Below are positions 1 through 5,437 of a stretch of 6,193 bases of DNA, piece by piece. The notes under the pieces are model-generated. The model saw nothing but the letters and a program-made list of their open reading frames with translations, was not told where the DNA came from and did no database searches. Numbering within the stretch: the stretch's first letter is position 1; the number at the start of each line of letters is the position of its first letter. Source of the DNA: Candidatus Methanomethylophilaceae archaeon. GTDB taxonomy: Archaea > Thermoplasmatota > Thermoplasmata > Methanomassiliicoccales > Methanomethylophilaceae. Position numbers and translations under genes: made by a program. The stretch is from positions 588-6,780 of the forward strand of contig DUKW01000019.1 of assembly GCA_013329105.1 (NCBI GenBank), read 5' to 3'.

Positions 1-56
1 GAGGGTTAAGTCGTAACAAGGTATCTGTAGGGGAACCTGCAGATGGATCACCTCCT
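1..56 (+). rRNA. 16S rRNA, 3' end (partial)
   Basis: This is the end of the small-subunit rRNA, the decoding and mRNA-binding tail of the 30S ribosome. The universal stretch GTCGTAACAAGG is at 10-21. Helix 45 is complete: 23-31 pairs with 36-44 around the GGAA tetraloop at 32-35, whose two adenines (34-35) are the usual targets of the KsgA/Dim1 dimethylase. The lower stem is ATCTG/CAGAT, more A-U rich than in many archaea. The gene ends with ATCACCTCCT; the anti-Shine-Dalgarno CCTCCT is at 51-56. The 5' part lies outside the window. No spacer tRNA or 23S gene follows, and pheA starts 193 bases downstream. The exact mature end could be one or two bases later. Confidence 0.95.
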
Positions 57-61
57 ACGTT

Positions 62-102
62 GGGAAGACCAAGTCTTCCCGAGGAGGGCTTCAGCCCTCC
101 TC
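62..102 (+). other. Tandem hairpins directly after 16S rRNA
   Basis: Two perfect stem-loops lie back to back, six bases after the 16S end. Hairpin 1 has an 8-bp stem, GGGAAGAC (62-69) with GTCTTCCC (73-80), and a CAA loop. Hairpin 2 has a 9-bp stem, GAGGAGGGC (81-89) with GCCCTCCTC (94-102), and a TTCA loop. They are in the primary transcript and probably mark the 3' trailer: processing signals, protection of the precursor, or part of termination. The left arm of hairpin 2 contains AGGAGG, which is complementary to the anti-Shine-Dalgarno sequence at 51-56. The matching upstream 16S processing arm is outside the window, so a bulge-helix-bulge cannot be tested here. Confidence 0.75.
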
Positions 103-132
103 ATAAAACAAATGCAAGGAAGTCGTATGATT

Positions 133-155
133 TCCCGGACAATTCCTGTCAGGGA
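133..155 (+). other. Small stem-loop in 16S trailer
   Basis: TCCC (133-136) pairs with GGGA (152-155). After one G-A mismatch (137/151), GACA (138-141) pairs with TGTC (147-150), leaving a 5-base loop. It sits between the tandem hairpins and the T-tract and may belong to the rRNA trailer. It is weaker than the two hairpins before it and could be chance. Confidence 0.3.
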
Positions 156-184
156 CACCAGGCACCAAATCAGCATCGAACGTC

Positions 185-208
185 CTCTTTCAGTATTTTT
201 TTAAAGAG
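185..208 (+). terminator. Probable 16S rRNA transcription terminator
   Basis: A run of seven T (196-202) is the longest in this spacer and fits the oligo-T signals at which archaeal RNA polymerase stops. It lies in the loop of a 6-bp stem, CTCTTT (185-190) with AAAGAG (203-208). It falls after the 16S trailer hairpins and just before the proposed pheA promoter, so it would separate the two transcription units. Confidence 0.5.
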
Positions 209-218
209 TGATGATCAA

Positions 219-228
219 GCTTTAATCT
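219..228 (+). promoter_or_regulatory. Probable TATA box for pheA
   Basis: GCTTTAATCT is centred about 26 bases before the ATG at 250, the distance from an archaeal TATA box to the transcription start. Transcription would then begin at or next to the start codon, giving a leaderless mRNA. No Shine-Dalgarno sequence is seen before 250, which agrees. The match to the TATA consensus is moderate. Confidence 0.45.
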
Positions 229-249
229 CATCAATTCATTTCCTGGTTT

Positions 250-1302
250 ATGGAAAAACCCTCCATGAAAGAATTGGGCCAAATCGATCGTCAACTTGCA
301 GAACTGATGTCCGAAAGAGCGAAAGTCTTCTTAAGAAGTGTCATCGAACTAAGCCCAGATCATATCATTTCTTATGAGGAGGATATCCTTAAGCAACTGG
401 AGGAGATAGATCTTCAACCACTGGATGAGCAAATCGTTTCGAGAATATTAAGAGAACTGTTCTCCGCGTCGCGTTCTCTCCTTGGTCCAGAAACGGTCTC
501 TTATCTGGGGCCGGAAGCATCCTTCACGCATCAGGCGGCTTTCCGTCGTTTCGGTCCCTCTGCAAAGCTCATTCCTTGTGACAGTATTTCGGCCGTTTTC
601 CGTTCAGTGATTTCAGAGGAGTCTGCTTATGGGGTGGTCCCCGTAGAGAACTCCACTGAGGGAGCCGTGACCTATACGCTAGACTTATTGGTCAACTCTG
701 ACGTTCAGATATCTGCAGAGGCGAATCTACGTATAAGCCATTGTCTAATGAGCGCTGACGGTAGAGAGGATTTCTCTGTGGTCTATAGCCACCCCCAGGT
801 CTTTGCTCAATGCCGTGAGTGGATATCTAAGAATCTTCCGGACGTGGAGTTAAAGGAGCTCAAAAGTACTGCCGAAGCGGCTAAACGGGCTCGAGATGAT
901 GGGGCGGCTGCCATAGCCTCTCGTTTAGCTTCTGAGCTTTACGGCTTGAAGATAATCAGAGCCGGGATAGAGGATAATCCGGACAATAGCACGAGATTCT
1001 TAGTCCTGAGTAAAAGAAACCCACCACCGACTGGTGACGACAAAACCTCAATCTGTTTTGCCCTTCGCGATCGCCCAGGCGCACTCTATGATGCTTTGCA
1101 TCCCTTTAAAGAAAAGGGAACCAATCTTACCATGATCCAATCCCGTCCATCGAAAGTCCGAAATTGGGATTATGTGTTCTTTGCGGATATGGAGGGTCAT
1201 CGTTGTGATAAGAATGTAGCTGATGCTTTGCGTGAATTGCAGGAAAGTTGTATTTTCCTACGAATATTGGGAAGCTATCCACGCAACGATTCTGTTCAGT
1301 AG
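250..1302 (+). CDS. pheA: Prephenate dehydratase, with chorismate mutase-like and ACT domains
   Basis: This cytosolic enzyme of phenylalanine synthesis converts prephenate to phenylpyruvate, CO2 and water. The protein is 350 aa, the size of bifunctional P-proteins. Residues 5-78 resemble an AroQ chorismate mutase helix bundle. The dehydratase domain starts near residue 83 with VSYLGPEASF and carries VENSTEG (132-138) and STRF (247-250), whose Thr-Arg-Phe motif is essential in this family. The ACT domain, about 265-345, has GALYDAL (277-283) and QSRP (297-300); this is the region that binds phenylalanine for feedback inhibition, and most relatives have ESRP. The mutase part looks degenerate: by alignment from memory, three key basic residues of the E. 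coli mutase (R11, K39, R51) fall on M6, L34 and Y42, while R28 is kept as R23. Dehydratase activity is confident; mutase activity is doubtful. ATG 250 suits a leaderless transcript, and ATG 265 is an alternative start. Confidence 0.93.
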   Translation: MEKPSMKELGQIDRQLAELMSERAKVFLRSVIELSPDHIISYEEDILKQLEEIDLQPLDEQIVSRILRELFSASRSLLGPETVSYLGPEASFTHQAAFRRFGPSAKLIPCDSISAVFRSVISEESAYGVVPVENSTEGAVTYTLDLLVNSDVQISAEANLRISHCLMSADGREDFSVVYSHPQVFAQCREWISKNLPDVELKELKSTAEAAKRARDDGAAAIASRLASELYGLKIIRAGIEDNPDNSTRFLVLSKRNPPPTGDDKTSICFALRDRPGALYDALHPFKEKGTNLTMIQSRPSKVRNWDYVFFADMEGHRCDKNVADALRELQESCIFLRILGSYPRNDSVQ

Positions 1303-1396
1303 TTCACTCTGAGTTCCTTATCGCCGCGAGTGGTACCGCCCGGTGAGCACATCGTCAGGGCCAGCCCTGCTCTTACCTTCTTAAATCTAAGAGTAG

Positions 1397-1436
1397 CCAA
1401 TCTTTTTGACCGGCTCATTTTTGTAAAAAGGGTTGG
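1397..1436 (+). terminator. Probable pheA terminator
   Basis: An 11-bp stem with two G-U pairs forms between 1397-1407 (CCAATCTTTTT) and 1426-1436. T-runs lie at 1403-1407 and 1418-1422, the second in the loop. Archaeal termination relies on oligo-T rather than on a hairpin followed by U's, so the T-runs are the better evidence. The position, about 100 bases past the pheA stop and before the pyrG promoters, is suitable. Confidence 0.4.
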
Positions 1437-1481
1437 GAAAGCGATTCCTTGAGATCTAATCTTATTGTACGAGACAGAGGG

Positions 1482-1613
1482 ATGCATTGTGATCGTTTCT
1501 TACATTTCTCTCATTTTTATATGGATCTATTAACAGTGAAATTTAGTACCAATATTGTTCAGATAACAACTAAATACAATCCAGCCCATGTTCCGTTCCC
1601 GTGGGAAACATGA
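1482..1613 (+). CDS. Possible small ORF overlapping the pyrG start
   Basis: A 43-codon frame opens at ATG 1482 and ends with TGA at 1611-1613, so its stop overlaps the proposed pyrG start as ATGA. The product starts [10 protein letters not shown] and has no recognisable family, signal peptide or membrane segment. The ATGA overlap is typical of translationally coupled genes, which is the only reason to list it. There is no well-spaced Shine-Dalgarno sequence, and a frame this long arises readily by chance. If the promoter at 1570-1580 is used, most of this ORF is not transcribed. Confidence 0.15.
   Translation: MHCDRFLHFSHFYMDLLTVKFSTNIVQITTKYNPAHVPFPWET
1514..1524 (+). promoter_or_regulatory. 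Possible upstream TATA box for pyrG
   Basis: TTTTTATATGG is the best TATA match in this intergenic region. It would start transcription near 1545, giving pyrG a leader of roughly 60 bases that includes the hairpin around the start codon. It competes with the closer box at 1570-1580; either or both may work. Confidence 0.35.
1570..1580 (+). promoter_or_regulatory. Possible proximal TATA box for pyrG
   Basis: CTAAATACAAT is centred near 1575, about 26 bases before the GTG at 1601 and 35 before the ATG at 1610. Transcription from here would give a leaderless or very short-leader pyrG mRNA, matching the absence of a Shine-Dalgarno sequence. The TATA match is weaker than that of the upstream box. 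Confidence 0.4.
1587..1612 (+). promoter_or_regulatory. Hairpin enclosing the pyrG start codon
   Basis: CATGT (1587-1591) pairs with ACATG (1608-1612), so the ATG at 1610-1612 is inside the stem. After a 4-base bulge (1592-1595), TTCC (1596-1599) pairs with GGAA (1604-1607) around a CGTG loop that contains the alternative GTG start at 1601-1603. It can form only on a transcript that starts at or before about 1587. If so, it could hide the start codon and lower translation unless opened. This is a visible dyad; a regulatory role is inference. Confidence 0.35.
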
Positions 1614-3223
1614 AGTTTATTTTTGTCACGGGAGGAGTACTTTCTGGCCTCGGGAAGGGCATAACTGCTTCTTCTATTGGAAAACTTCTGAAATGCAGGG
1701 GTCTAAAAGTTTCGTCGATAAAGATAGACCCTTACTTGAATATAGATGCCGGTACAATGAACCCCTTTGAGCATGGTGAGGTTTATGTGCTCGATGATGG
1801 GGGAGAGGTGGACCTAGATCTAGGTAACTACGAGCGTTTTCTAGATATATCTTTAACAAGTGATCATAACATAACCACTGGAAAGGTCTACCAAGCAGTC
1901 ATAGAAAAGGAGCGACGTGGAGATTACCTTGGTAAAACTGTTCAAATAATCCCCCATATAACGAATGAAATCAAGGACCGTATCACTCGCGTAGCTCGAG
2001 AGAGCAATGCTGATGTAACAATAGTGGAGCTAGGGGGTACCGTAGGGGATATAGAGTCCATGCCTTTCCTGGAAGCCGCTCGTCAGCTGTCTGTGGAAAT
2101 AGGTAGAGAAGAGAATTGCATTTTCGTTCATACCACCTTGGTGCCAATTCTTAGTTCGGTGGGAGAACAGAAGACAAAACCAACACAGCACTCTGTAAAG
2201 GAGCTCATGGCGTTAGGAATAAAACCGGACGTCATCGTCGGCCGCTCACCGACCATGTTGGAAGACAATATAAAATCTAAAATATCATTGTTCTGTGATG
2301 TCCCACAGGAAGCCGTCCTTTCTGCACCTGATGCACGCTCGATATATGAGGTTCCCGTAATACTCGAGAAGCAGAAAGTCTCCGACTTTTTGGTCCGTAA
2401 GTTAAAATTGAAGGCTCTTGCCAAAGAAATAGACCTTTCAGAGTGGCAAGTATTTTTAGAACGTGTTCTGGACCCTCATCGTGAGGTAAGGATCTCTATC
2501 GTTGGTAAATATACTGAGTTGGCCGATTCATATCTTAGCCACCTTGAGGCACTTACTCATGCCGGGGCCCAAGAGAACTGCCGAGTCAATATTGATTTTG
2601 TAAACAGTGATCGTCTCCTGTGTGAGGATCCTGCCAAGATATTCTCTAATGTCCACGGCATACTTGTCCCGGGGGGGTTCGGTGTTCGCGGTGTTGAGGG
2701 CAAGATGATTGCTGCCCATTTCGCCAGAGAACAGGGCATACCTTTCATGGGCATATGTCTAGGTTTCCAGGTAGCAACGGTGGAGATTGCTCGGAATGTC
2801 CTCGGACTAGACACTGCCAACAGCACAGAGTTCGACCCCCTTACACTTTACCCCGTCATTGACCTCATGCCGGAACAAAGAAACCTATGTTCAATGGGTG
2901 CAACAATGCGTTTGGGGGCCCAGAAAGTCATTATCAAGGAAGGGTCCATTGCTTACAGCCTTTATAAAAGTAAAGAGATATGGGAAAGACACAGGCACCG
3001 TTTCGAGGTCAACCCAGAATACGTAGAGCGGTTTGAGCGTGCGGGATGGCACTTTACGGGTACTTCTGAGGATGGGAAGAGGATGGAAATAGGTGAGTTT
3101 GAGAGCCATCCTTATTTCTTGGCTTCACAGTTCCACCCAGAATTCAAATCCCGTCCCGGGCGCCCATCCCCATTACACCTAGGTCTGGTTAGAGCCGCCA
3201 TAGATTTGATGGAGAGCAGTTGA
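1610..3223 (+). CDS. pyrG: CTP synthase (glutamine-hydrolysing)
   Basis: It makes CTP from UTP, ATP and glutamine, the last step of de novo pyrimidine nucleotide synthesis, in the cytosol. The 537-aa length is normal for the family. The N-terminal amidoligase domain (about 1-265) opens with [13 protein letters not shown], the P-loop with K16, followed by [20 protein letters not shown] and the [12 protein letters not shown] stretch. The C-terminal class I glutaminase domain (about 295-535) has the nucleophile C383 in GICLGFQ and the partners H509 and E511 in FHPEF. All catalytic residues I can recognise are present. I chose ATG 1610 because relatives begin with MK-[FY]-I-[FV]-VTGG right at the N-terminus; a GTG at 1601 in frame would add three residues and fits a leaderless transcript from the proximal TATA box. 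No Shine-Dalgarno sequence is seen. The stop is TGA; the next gene starts 58 bases later from its own probable promoter. Confidence 0.96.
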   Translation: MKFIFVTGGVLSGLGKGITASSIGKLLKCRGLKVSSIKIDPYLNIDAGTMNPFEHGEVYVLDDGGEVDLDLGNYERFLDISLTSDHNITTGKVYQAVIEKERRGDYLGKTVQIIPHITNEIKDRITRVARESNADVTIVELGGTVGDIESMPFLEAARQLSVEIGREENCIFVHTTLVPILSSVGEQKTKPTQHSVKELMALGIKPDVIVGRSPTMLEDNIKSKISLFCDVPQEAVLSAPDARSIYEVPVILEKQKVSDFLVRKLKLKALAKEIDLSEWQVFLERVLDPHREVRISIVGKYTELADSYLSHLEALTHAGAQENCRVNIDFVNSDRLLCEDPAKIFSNVHGILVPGGFGVRGVEGKMIAAHFAREQGIPFMGICLGFQVATVEIARNVLGLDTANSTEFDPLTLYPVIDLMPEQRNLCSMGATMRLGAQKVIIKEGSIAYSLYKSKEIWERHRHRFEVNPEYVERFERAGWHFTGTSEDGKRMEIGEFESHPYFLASQFHPEFKSRPGRPSPLHLGLVRAAIDLMESS

Positions 3224-3244
3224 AAAGATATGATGATACCAAAT

Positions 3245-3255
3245 CTTTTATAAGG
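3245..3255 (+). promoter_or_regulatory. TATA box for the aIF2 beta gene
   Basis: CTTTTATAAGG is a good archaeal TATA match centred at 3250, 32 bases before the ATG at 3282. Transcription would start around 3275-3278, leaving a leader of only a few bases. No Shine-Dalgarno sequence precedes the ATG. It probably drives aIF2 beta and the methylthiotransferase gene together, apart from pyrG. Confidence 0.55.
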
Positions 3256-3281
3256 CATCTTCATAATCGAGTTCCGATACC

Positions 3282-3911
3282 ATGGAAAACGATTATCTGG
3301 AGCTGTTGGATAGGGCCAAAGAAAAACTTCCTGAAACCATCGAGAGGCACGAGAGATTTAACATTCCCGAGCCTGACATCCTCCAGGAGGGTAAGATTAC
3401 TGTCCTCAGAAATTTCCAGGACATCACCGATGTTCTGCGTCGCGATCCAGAGCATATGCTCCAATTTCTCTTGCGCGAGATGGGGACCCCTGGGAATTTA
3501 GATGGGAGAAGAGCCATATTTAAAGCTAAACTGAACGCAGCTCAGATTATGGAGCGAATTGAGAGCTATATAGACACCTTCGTAATTTGCTCAGAGTGTG
3601 GTAGGCCCGATACACGTATGACCAAAGAGGGACGGACGCTGGTCTTGGAATGTGATGCGTGCGGTGCTCACAGGCCCGTTCATGTACGCAAGGGTGTAAA
3701 GTCCGATTTGTCCAATGAGCTGAAGGAGGGTGGTGTCTATGAACTCTTTATTCATGACGTAGGTAAAAAAGGGGACGGTGTGGCCAAGTTCAACAATAGG
3801 GTCATATTTGTCCCAGGTACCGTAAAGGGTACCAGAGTAAGGGTAAAAATCACCAAGATCTCAGGCAATGCCGCCTATGGTGTGGTGACTCAGGAAGAGC
3901 CAACACAGTAG
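3282..3911 (+). CDS. eif2b: Translation initiation factor aIF2 subunit beta with TRAM domain
   Basis: This is the beta subunit of the heterotrimeric archaeal factor that carries initiator methionyl-tRNA to the small ribosomal subunit as a GTP complex. The protein is 209 aa. An N-terminal helix (about 1-30) probably contacts the gamma subunit. The central alpha/beta domain (about 35-98) includes GTPGNLDGRR. A zinc ribbon at 103-127 has all four ligands, C103, C106, C124 and C127. The last 60 or so residues (from KEGGVYELFIHDVGKKGDG) form a TRAM domain, a small RNA-binding beta-barrel absent from the shorter aIF2 beta proteins of many archaea (about 140 aa) but known in some euryarchaeal ones. 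The ATG at 3282 is set by the family N-terminus and the TATA spacing. The stop is TAG; the methylthiotransferase gene begins 10 bases later, so the two are very likely cotranscribed. Confidence 0.95.
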   Translation: MENDYLELLDRAKEKLPETIERHERFNIPEPDILQEGKITVLRNFQDITDVLRRDPEHMLQFLLREMGTPGNLDGRRAIFKAKLNAAQIMERIESYIDTFVICSECGRPDTRMTKEGRTLVLECDACGAHRPVHVRKGVKSDLSNELKEGGVYELFIHDVGKKGDGVAKFNNRVIFVPGTVKGTRVRVKITKISGNAAYGVVTQEEPTQ

Positions 3912-3921
3912 GTTAGAGTGT

Positions 3922-5169
3922 ATGAAAAAGTTCTACGTGGAGTCATACGGTTGCACGATGAATCAAGGAGAGGGTAAATTCCTCTTTAAAGAACTTACCA
4001 ACCTAGGCTATACCCCATGCCGATCTGCAGAGGAGGCAGATCTGGTCGTCCTTAACACCTGTACAGTTGTAGAGACAACGGAATTGAGGATGCTCCGTCG
4101 TTTGAGTGAGTTACGCTCGCAGGGAAAGGAAATGGTTCTCACTGGTTGTATGGCTAAGGTACAAAATGAAGTCCTATCTGCCAGCTCACCAGCGTCACTG
4201 ATAATACCTCCTCAGGAATATGATCAGTTTTCAGAGAAGATATCTCAGCGTTACGGCGGATCTCCAAAAAAGGGGTATATCCCATCGGAGACGACCGCCA
4301 TACTCCCAATCTCTCAGGGTTGTATGGGGTCATGTACATATTGTATCACTCGCTTTGCCCGCGGCAGTCTCCACAGTTTTCCGGAAGAACAGTTACTGGC
4401 CGAGTTCCAGACTATGATCTCGTCCGGTGTAAAGGAAGTACTTTTGACATCTCAGGATATAGCCTCTTATGGAAAGGACCGAGGCAGCGATATATGCTCT
4501 TTGTTAGAGCTATTGTTGGAGGAGGAGGGAAATTTTCGTATCCGCTTGGGAATGATGAATCCAGAGCATGCCATACCTCTTAAGGAACGTTTATTGGATT
4601 TAATGAGAGATCGTCGCTTATACCGTTTTCTGCATATTCCAGTACAGAGCGGTAGCGATAGAATTCTCAGCCACATGGGCAGGAGATACAGCGTTGCCGA
4701 TTTTGTATCATTTGTGGAGGAGGTTCATCGGCAATATCCCGAAATGAGCATTGCCACTGACATGATTGTCGGCTTTCCTGGTGAAAACGAAGAGGATCAC
4801 ATTCTGAGTCTTAATTTACTAGAGAAGATTCGTCCTGATATTATCAATATCACCCGATTTTCTCCTCGTCCGGGTACAGCCGCCGCGACGATGCCCGATC
4901 GTCCCCACGGACGCATAAGCAAAGCCCGTTCCCGAGAAATGGCTGCGCTGCACATGAGATTGGGGAAGATGAACAACAATCTATTAGTGGGAAATGTTGA
5001 GGAAGTCATGGTGACAGAGCACGGTCGCGGAGACACCATGATTTCCCGCACCGACTCTTACAAGCCTGTGGTGATACCGGCTGGACCTTTTTTGGGACAG
5101 AGACTAAAGGTTAGACTGACAGAAGCTACGCCGACACATCTCTTTGGTGAGCCAGTAGACTCAGCTTAA
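3922..5169 (+). CDS. tRNA t6A37 methylthiotransferase (e-MtaB/CDKAL1 type, radical SAM)
   Basis: It adds a methylthio group to C2 of t6A at position 37 of tRNAs that read ANN codons, giving ms2t6A. The 415-aa protein has the three-domain plan of this family. The N-terminal methylthiotransferase domain (about 2-110) has C11 (YGCTMN), C47 (NTCTV) and C76 (TGCMA), ligands of the auxiliary 4Fe-4S cluster. The radical SAM domain (about 124-345) has C134, C138 and C141 in CxxxCxxC, followed by the GMMNP, PVQSGSD and GFPGE segments. The C-terminal TRAM domain (about 352-410) binds tRNA. Archaeal members belong to the t6A-specific branch, whereas MiaB acts on i6A; the Pcc1 gene nearby agrees with t6A as substrate. 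Only a weak Shine-Dalgarno-like GGTTAGAG precedes ATG 3922. The gene follows aIF2 beta by 10 bases, probably in one operon. I leave the symbol empty because mtaB also names a methanogen methyltransferase. Confidence 0.93.
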   Translation: MKKFYVESYGCTMNQGEGKFLFKELTNLGYTPCRSAEEADLVVLNTCTVVETTELRMLRRLSELRSQGKEMVLTGCMAKVQNEVLSASSPASLIIPPQEYDQFSEKISQRYGGSPKKGYIPSETTAILPISQGCMGSCTYCITRFARGSLHSFPEEQLLAEFQTMISSGVKEVLLTSQDIASYGKDRGSDICSLLELLLEEEGNFRIRLGMMNPEHAIPLKERLLDLMRDRRLYRFLHIPVQSGSDRILSHMGRRYSVADFVSFVEEVHRQYPEMSIATDMIVGFPGENEEDHILSLNLLEKIRPDIINITRFSPRPGTAAATMPDRPHGRISKARSREMAALHMRLGKMNNNLLVGNVEEVMVTEHGRGDTMISRTDSYKPVVIPAGPFLGQRLKVRLTEATPTHLFGEPVDSA

Positions 5170-5176
5170 ATATATG
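5165..5176 (+). promoter_or_regulatory. TATA box for tRNA-Gln
   Basis: CTTAAATATATG is a strong TATA match centred near 5171, 26 bases before the first base of the tRNA. It overlaps the TAA stop of the preceding gene (5167-5169). Transcription would begin at or very near the mature tRNA 5' end, leaving almost no leader for RNase P to remove. Confidence 0.65.
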
Positions 5177-5196
5177 GACATAAATCAGGAAAGCAC

Positions 5197-5269
5197 AGTC
5201 CCGTAGTGTAGCGGTCAATCATGCTGGCCTTTGGAGCCAGCGACGGCGGTTCGAATCCGCCCGGGACTA
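5197..5269 (+). tRNA. tRNA-Gln (anticodon TTG)
   Basis: A full cloverleaf of 73 bases. The acceptor stem AGTCCCG (5197-5203) pairs with CGGGACT (5262-5268), with discriminator A at 5269. The anticodon stem CTGGC (5224-5228) pairs with GCCAG (5236-5240); the loop CTTTGGA puts anticodon TTG at 5231-5233 with G37. The T stem GGCGG (5245-5249) pairs with CCGCC (5257-5261) around TTCGAAT. The D arm carries the GG pair at 5213-5214. No intron and no encoded CCA. The first pair is A1-U72, the identity element read by archaeal GatDE, which amidates Glu-tRNA(Gln) to Gln-tRNA(Gln). Confidence 0.97.
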
Positions 5270-5310
5270 CTATTTCCATATCTAGATCTCCCCTCCCCCT
5301 GTGTAAAACA

Positions 5311-5334
5311 TTCTCTTTTTACCCGTATATTTTT
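5311..5334 (+). terminator. Oligo-T terminator after tRNA-Gln
   Basis: Two T5 runs (5316-5320 and 5330-5334) lie 47-65 bases past the tRNA 3' end in pyrimidine-rich sequence. Such runs end archaeal transcription without needing a hairpin. CCGT (5323-5326) could pair with ACGG (5340-5343) across the second run, but that stem is short. Confidence 0.45.
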
Positions 5335-5360
5335 CTTGAACGGTTTTGTCGGTCGTTTGA

Positions 5361-5372
5361 GGTATATTATTC
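5361..5372 (+). promoter_or_regulatory. TATA-like box in the tRNA-Gln/pcc1 spacer
   Basis: GGTATATTATTC is a good TATA match. It would start transcription near 5391, just before the hairpin at 5398-5437 and the 36-codon ORF at 5403-5513, and about 205 bases before pcc1. It may drive a small transcript or be a distal pcc1 promoter. The rest of the spacer (5270-5596) shows T-runs after the tRNA, the features listed here, and AT-rich sequence with a second TATA-like stretch near 5541-5562. Confidence 0.4.
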
Positions 5373-5397
5373 CATCGCTCTCAGTTGTAGCTGCGGC

Positions 5398-5437
5398 GGT
5401 GAGTGAAAAGGACAGCGTTTTCCAGAAGAGAGTCACC
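5398..5437 (+). other. Stem-loop in the tRNA-Gln/pcc1 spacer
   Basis: GGTGA (5398-5402) pairs with TCACC (5433-5437). Inside, GAAAA (5405-5409) pairs with TTTTC (5418-5422) around the 8-base loop GGACAGCG, leaving an unpaired stretch at 5423-5432. It begins about seven bases after the transcription start predicted from the TATA box at 5361-5372. It could be a leader structure or a small RNA, or chance. Confidence 0.3.

Larger units (their letters stand above)
1303..1609 (+). other. Intergenic region between pheA and pyrG
   Basis: About 300 bases without a convincing gene. The left part (1310-1440) is more GC-rich than the right part and holds several possible stems: CAGGG (1356-1360) with CCCTG (1365-1369), CTCTTA (1370-1375) with TAAGAG (1388-1393), and the longer terminator-like stem at 1397-1436. 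The right part is AT-rich and holds two TATA-like boxes before pyrG. A 43-codon ORF (1482-1613) and a 49-codon in-frame continuation past the pheA TAG are also present; neither looks like a known protein. The left half could be a pheA 3' UTR or a small RNA. Confidence 0.6.

Noticed and set aside
207..213. GTGATGA matches a C box of archaeal C/D guide RNAs; a similar ATGATGA occurs at 3230-3236.
   Set aside because: No D, D' or C' boxes occur at suitable spacing after either one; single boxes are common by chance.
60..377. A 105-codon frame from the 16S end into pheA.
   Set aside because: It runs through the rRNA trailer hairpins and overlaps pheA out of frame, and its product resembles nothing; pheA explains the overlapped part.
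1326..1342. CGAGTGGTACCGCCCGG resembles the conserved T-box riboswitch element.
   Set aside because: Only the core GTGGTACCGC matches; no specifier loop, aminoacyl-tRNA synthetase or amino-acid gene fits downstream, and T-boxes are not known from archaea.
2128..2424. A 98-codon - strand frame inside pyrG.
   Set aside because: It lies wholly within the conserved CTP synthase coding region on the other strand and has no recognisable motifs.
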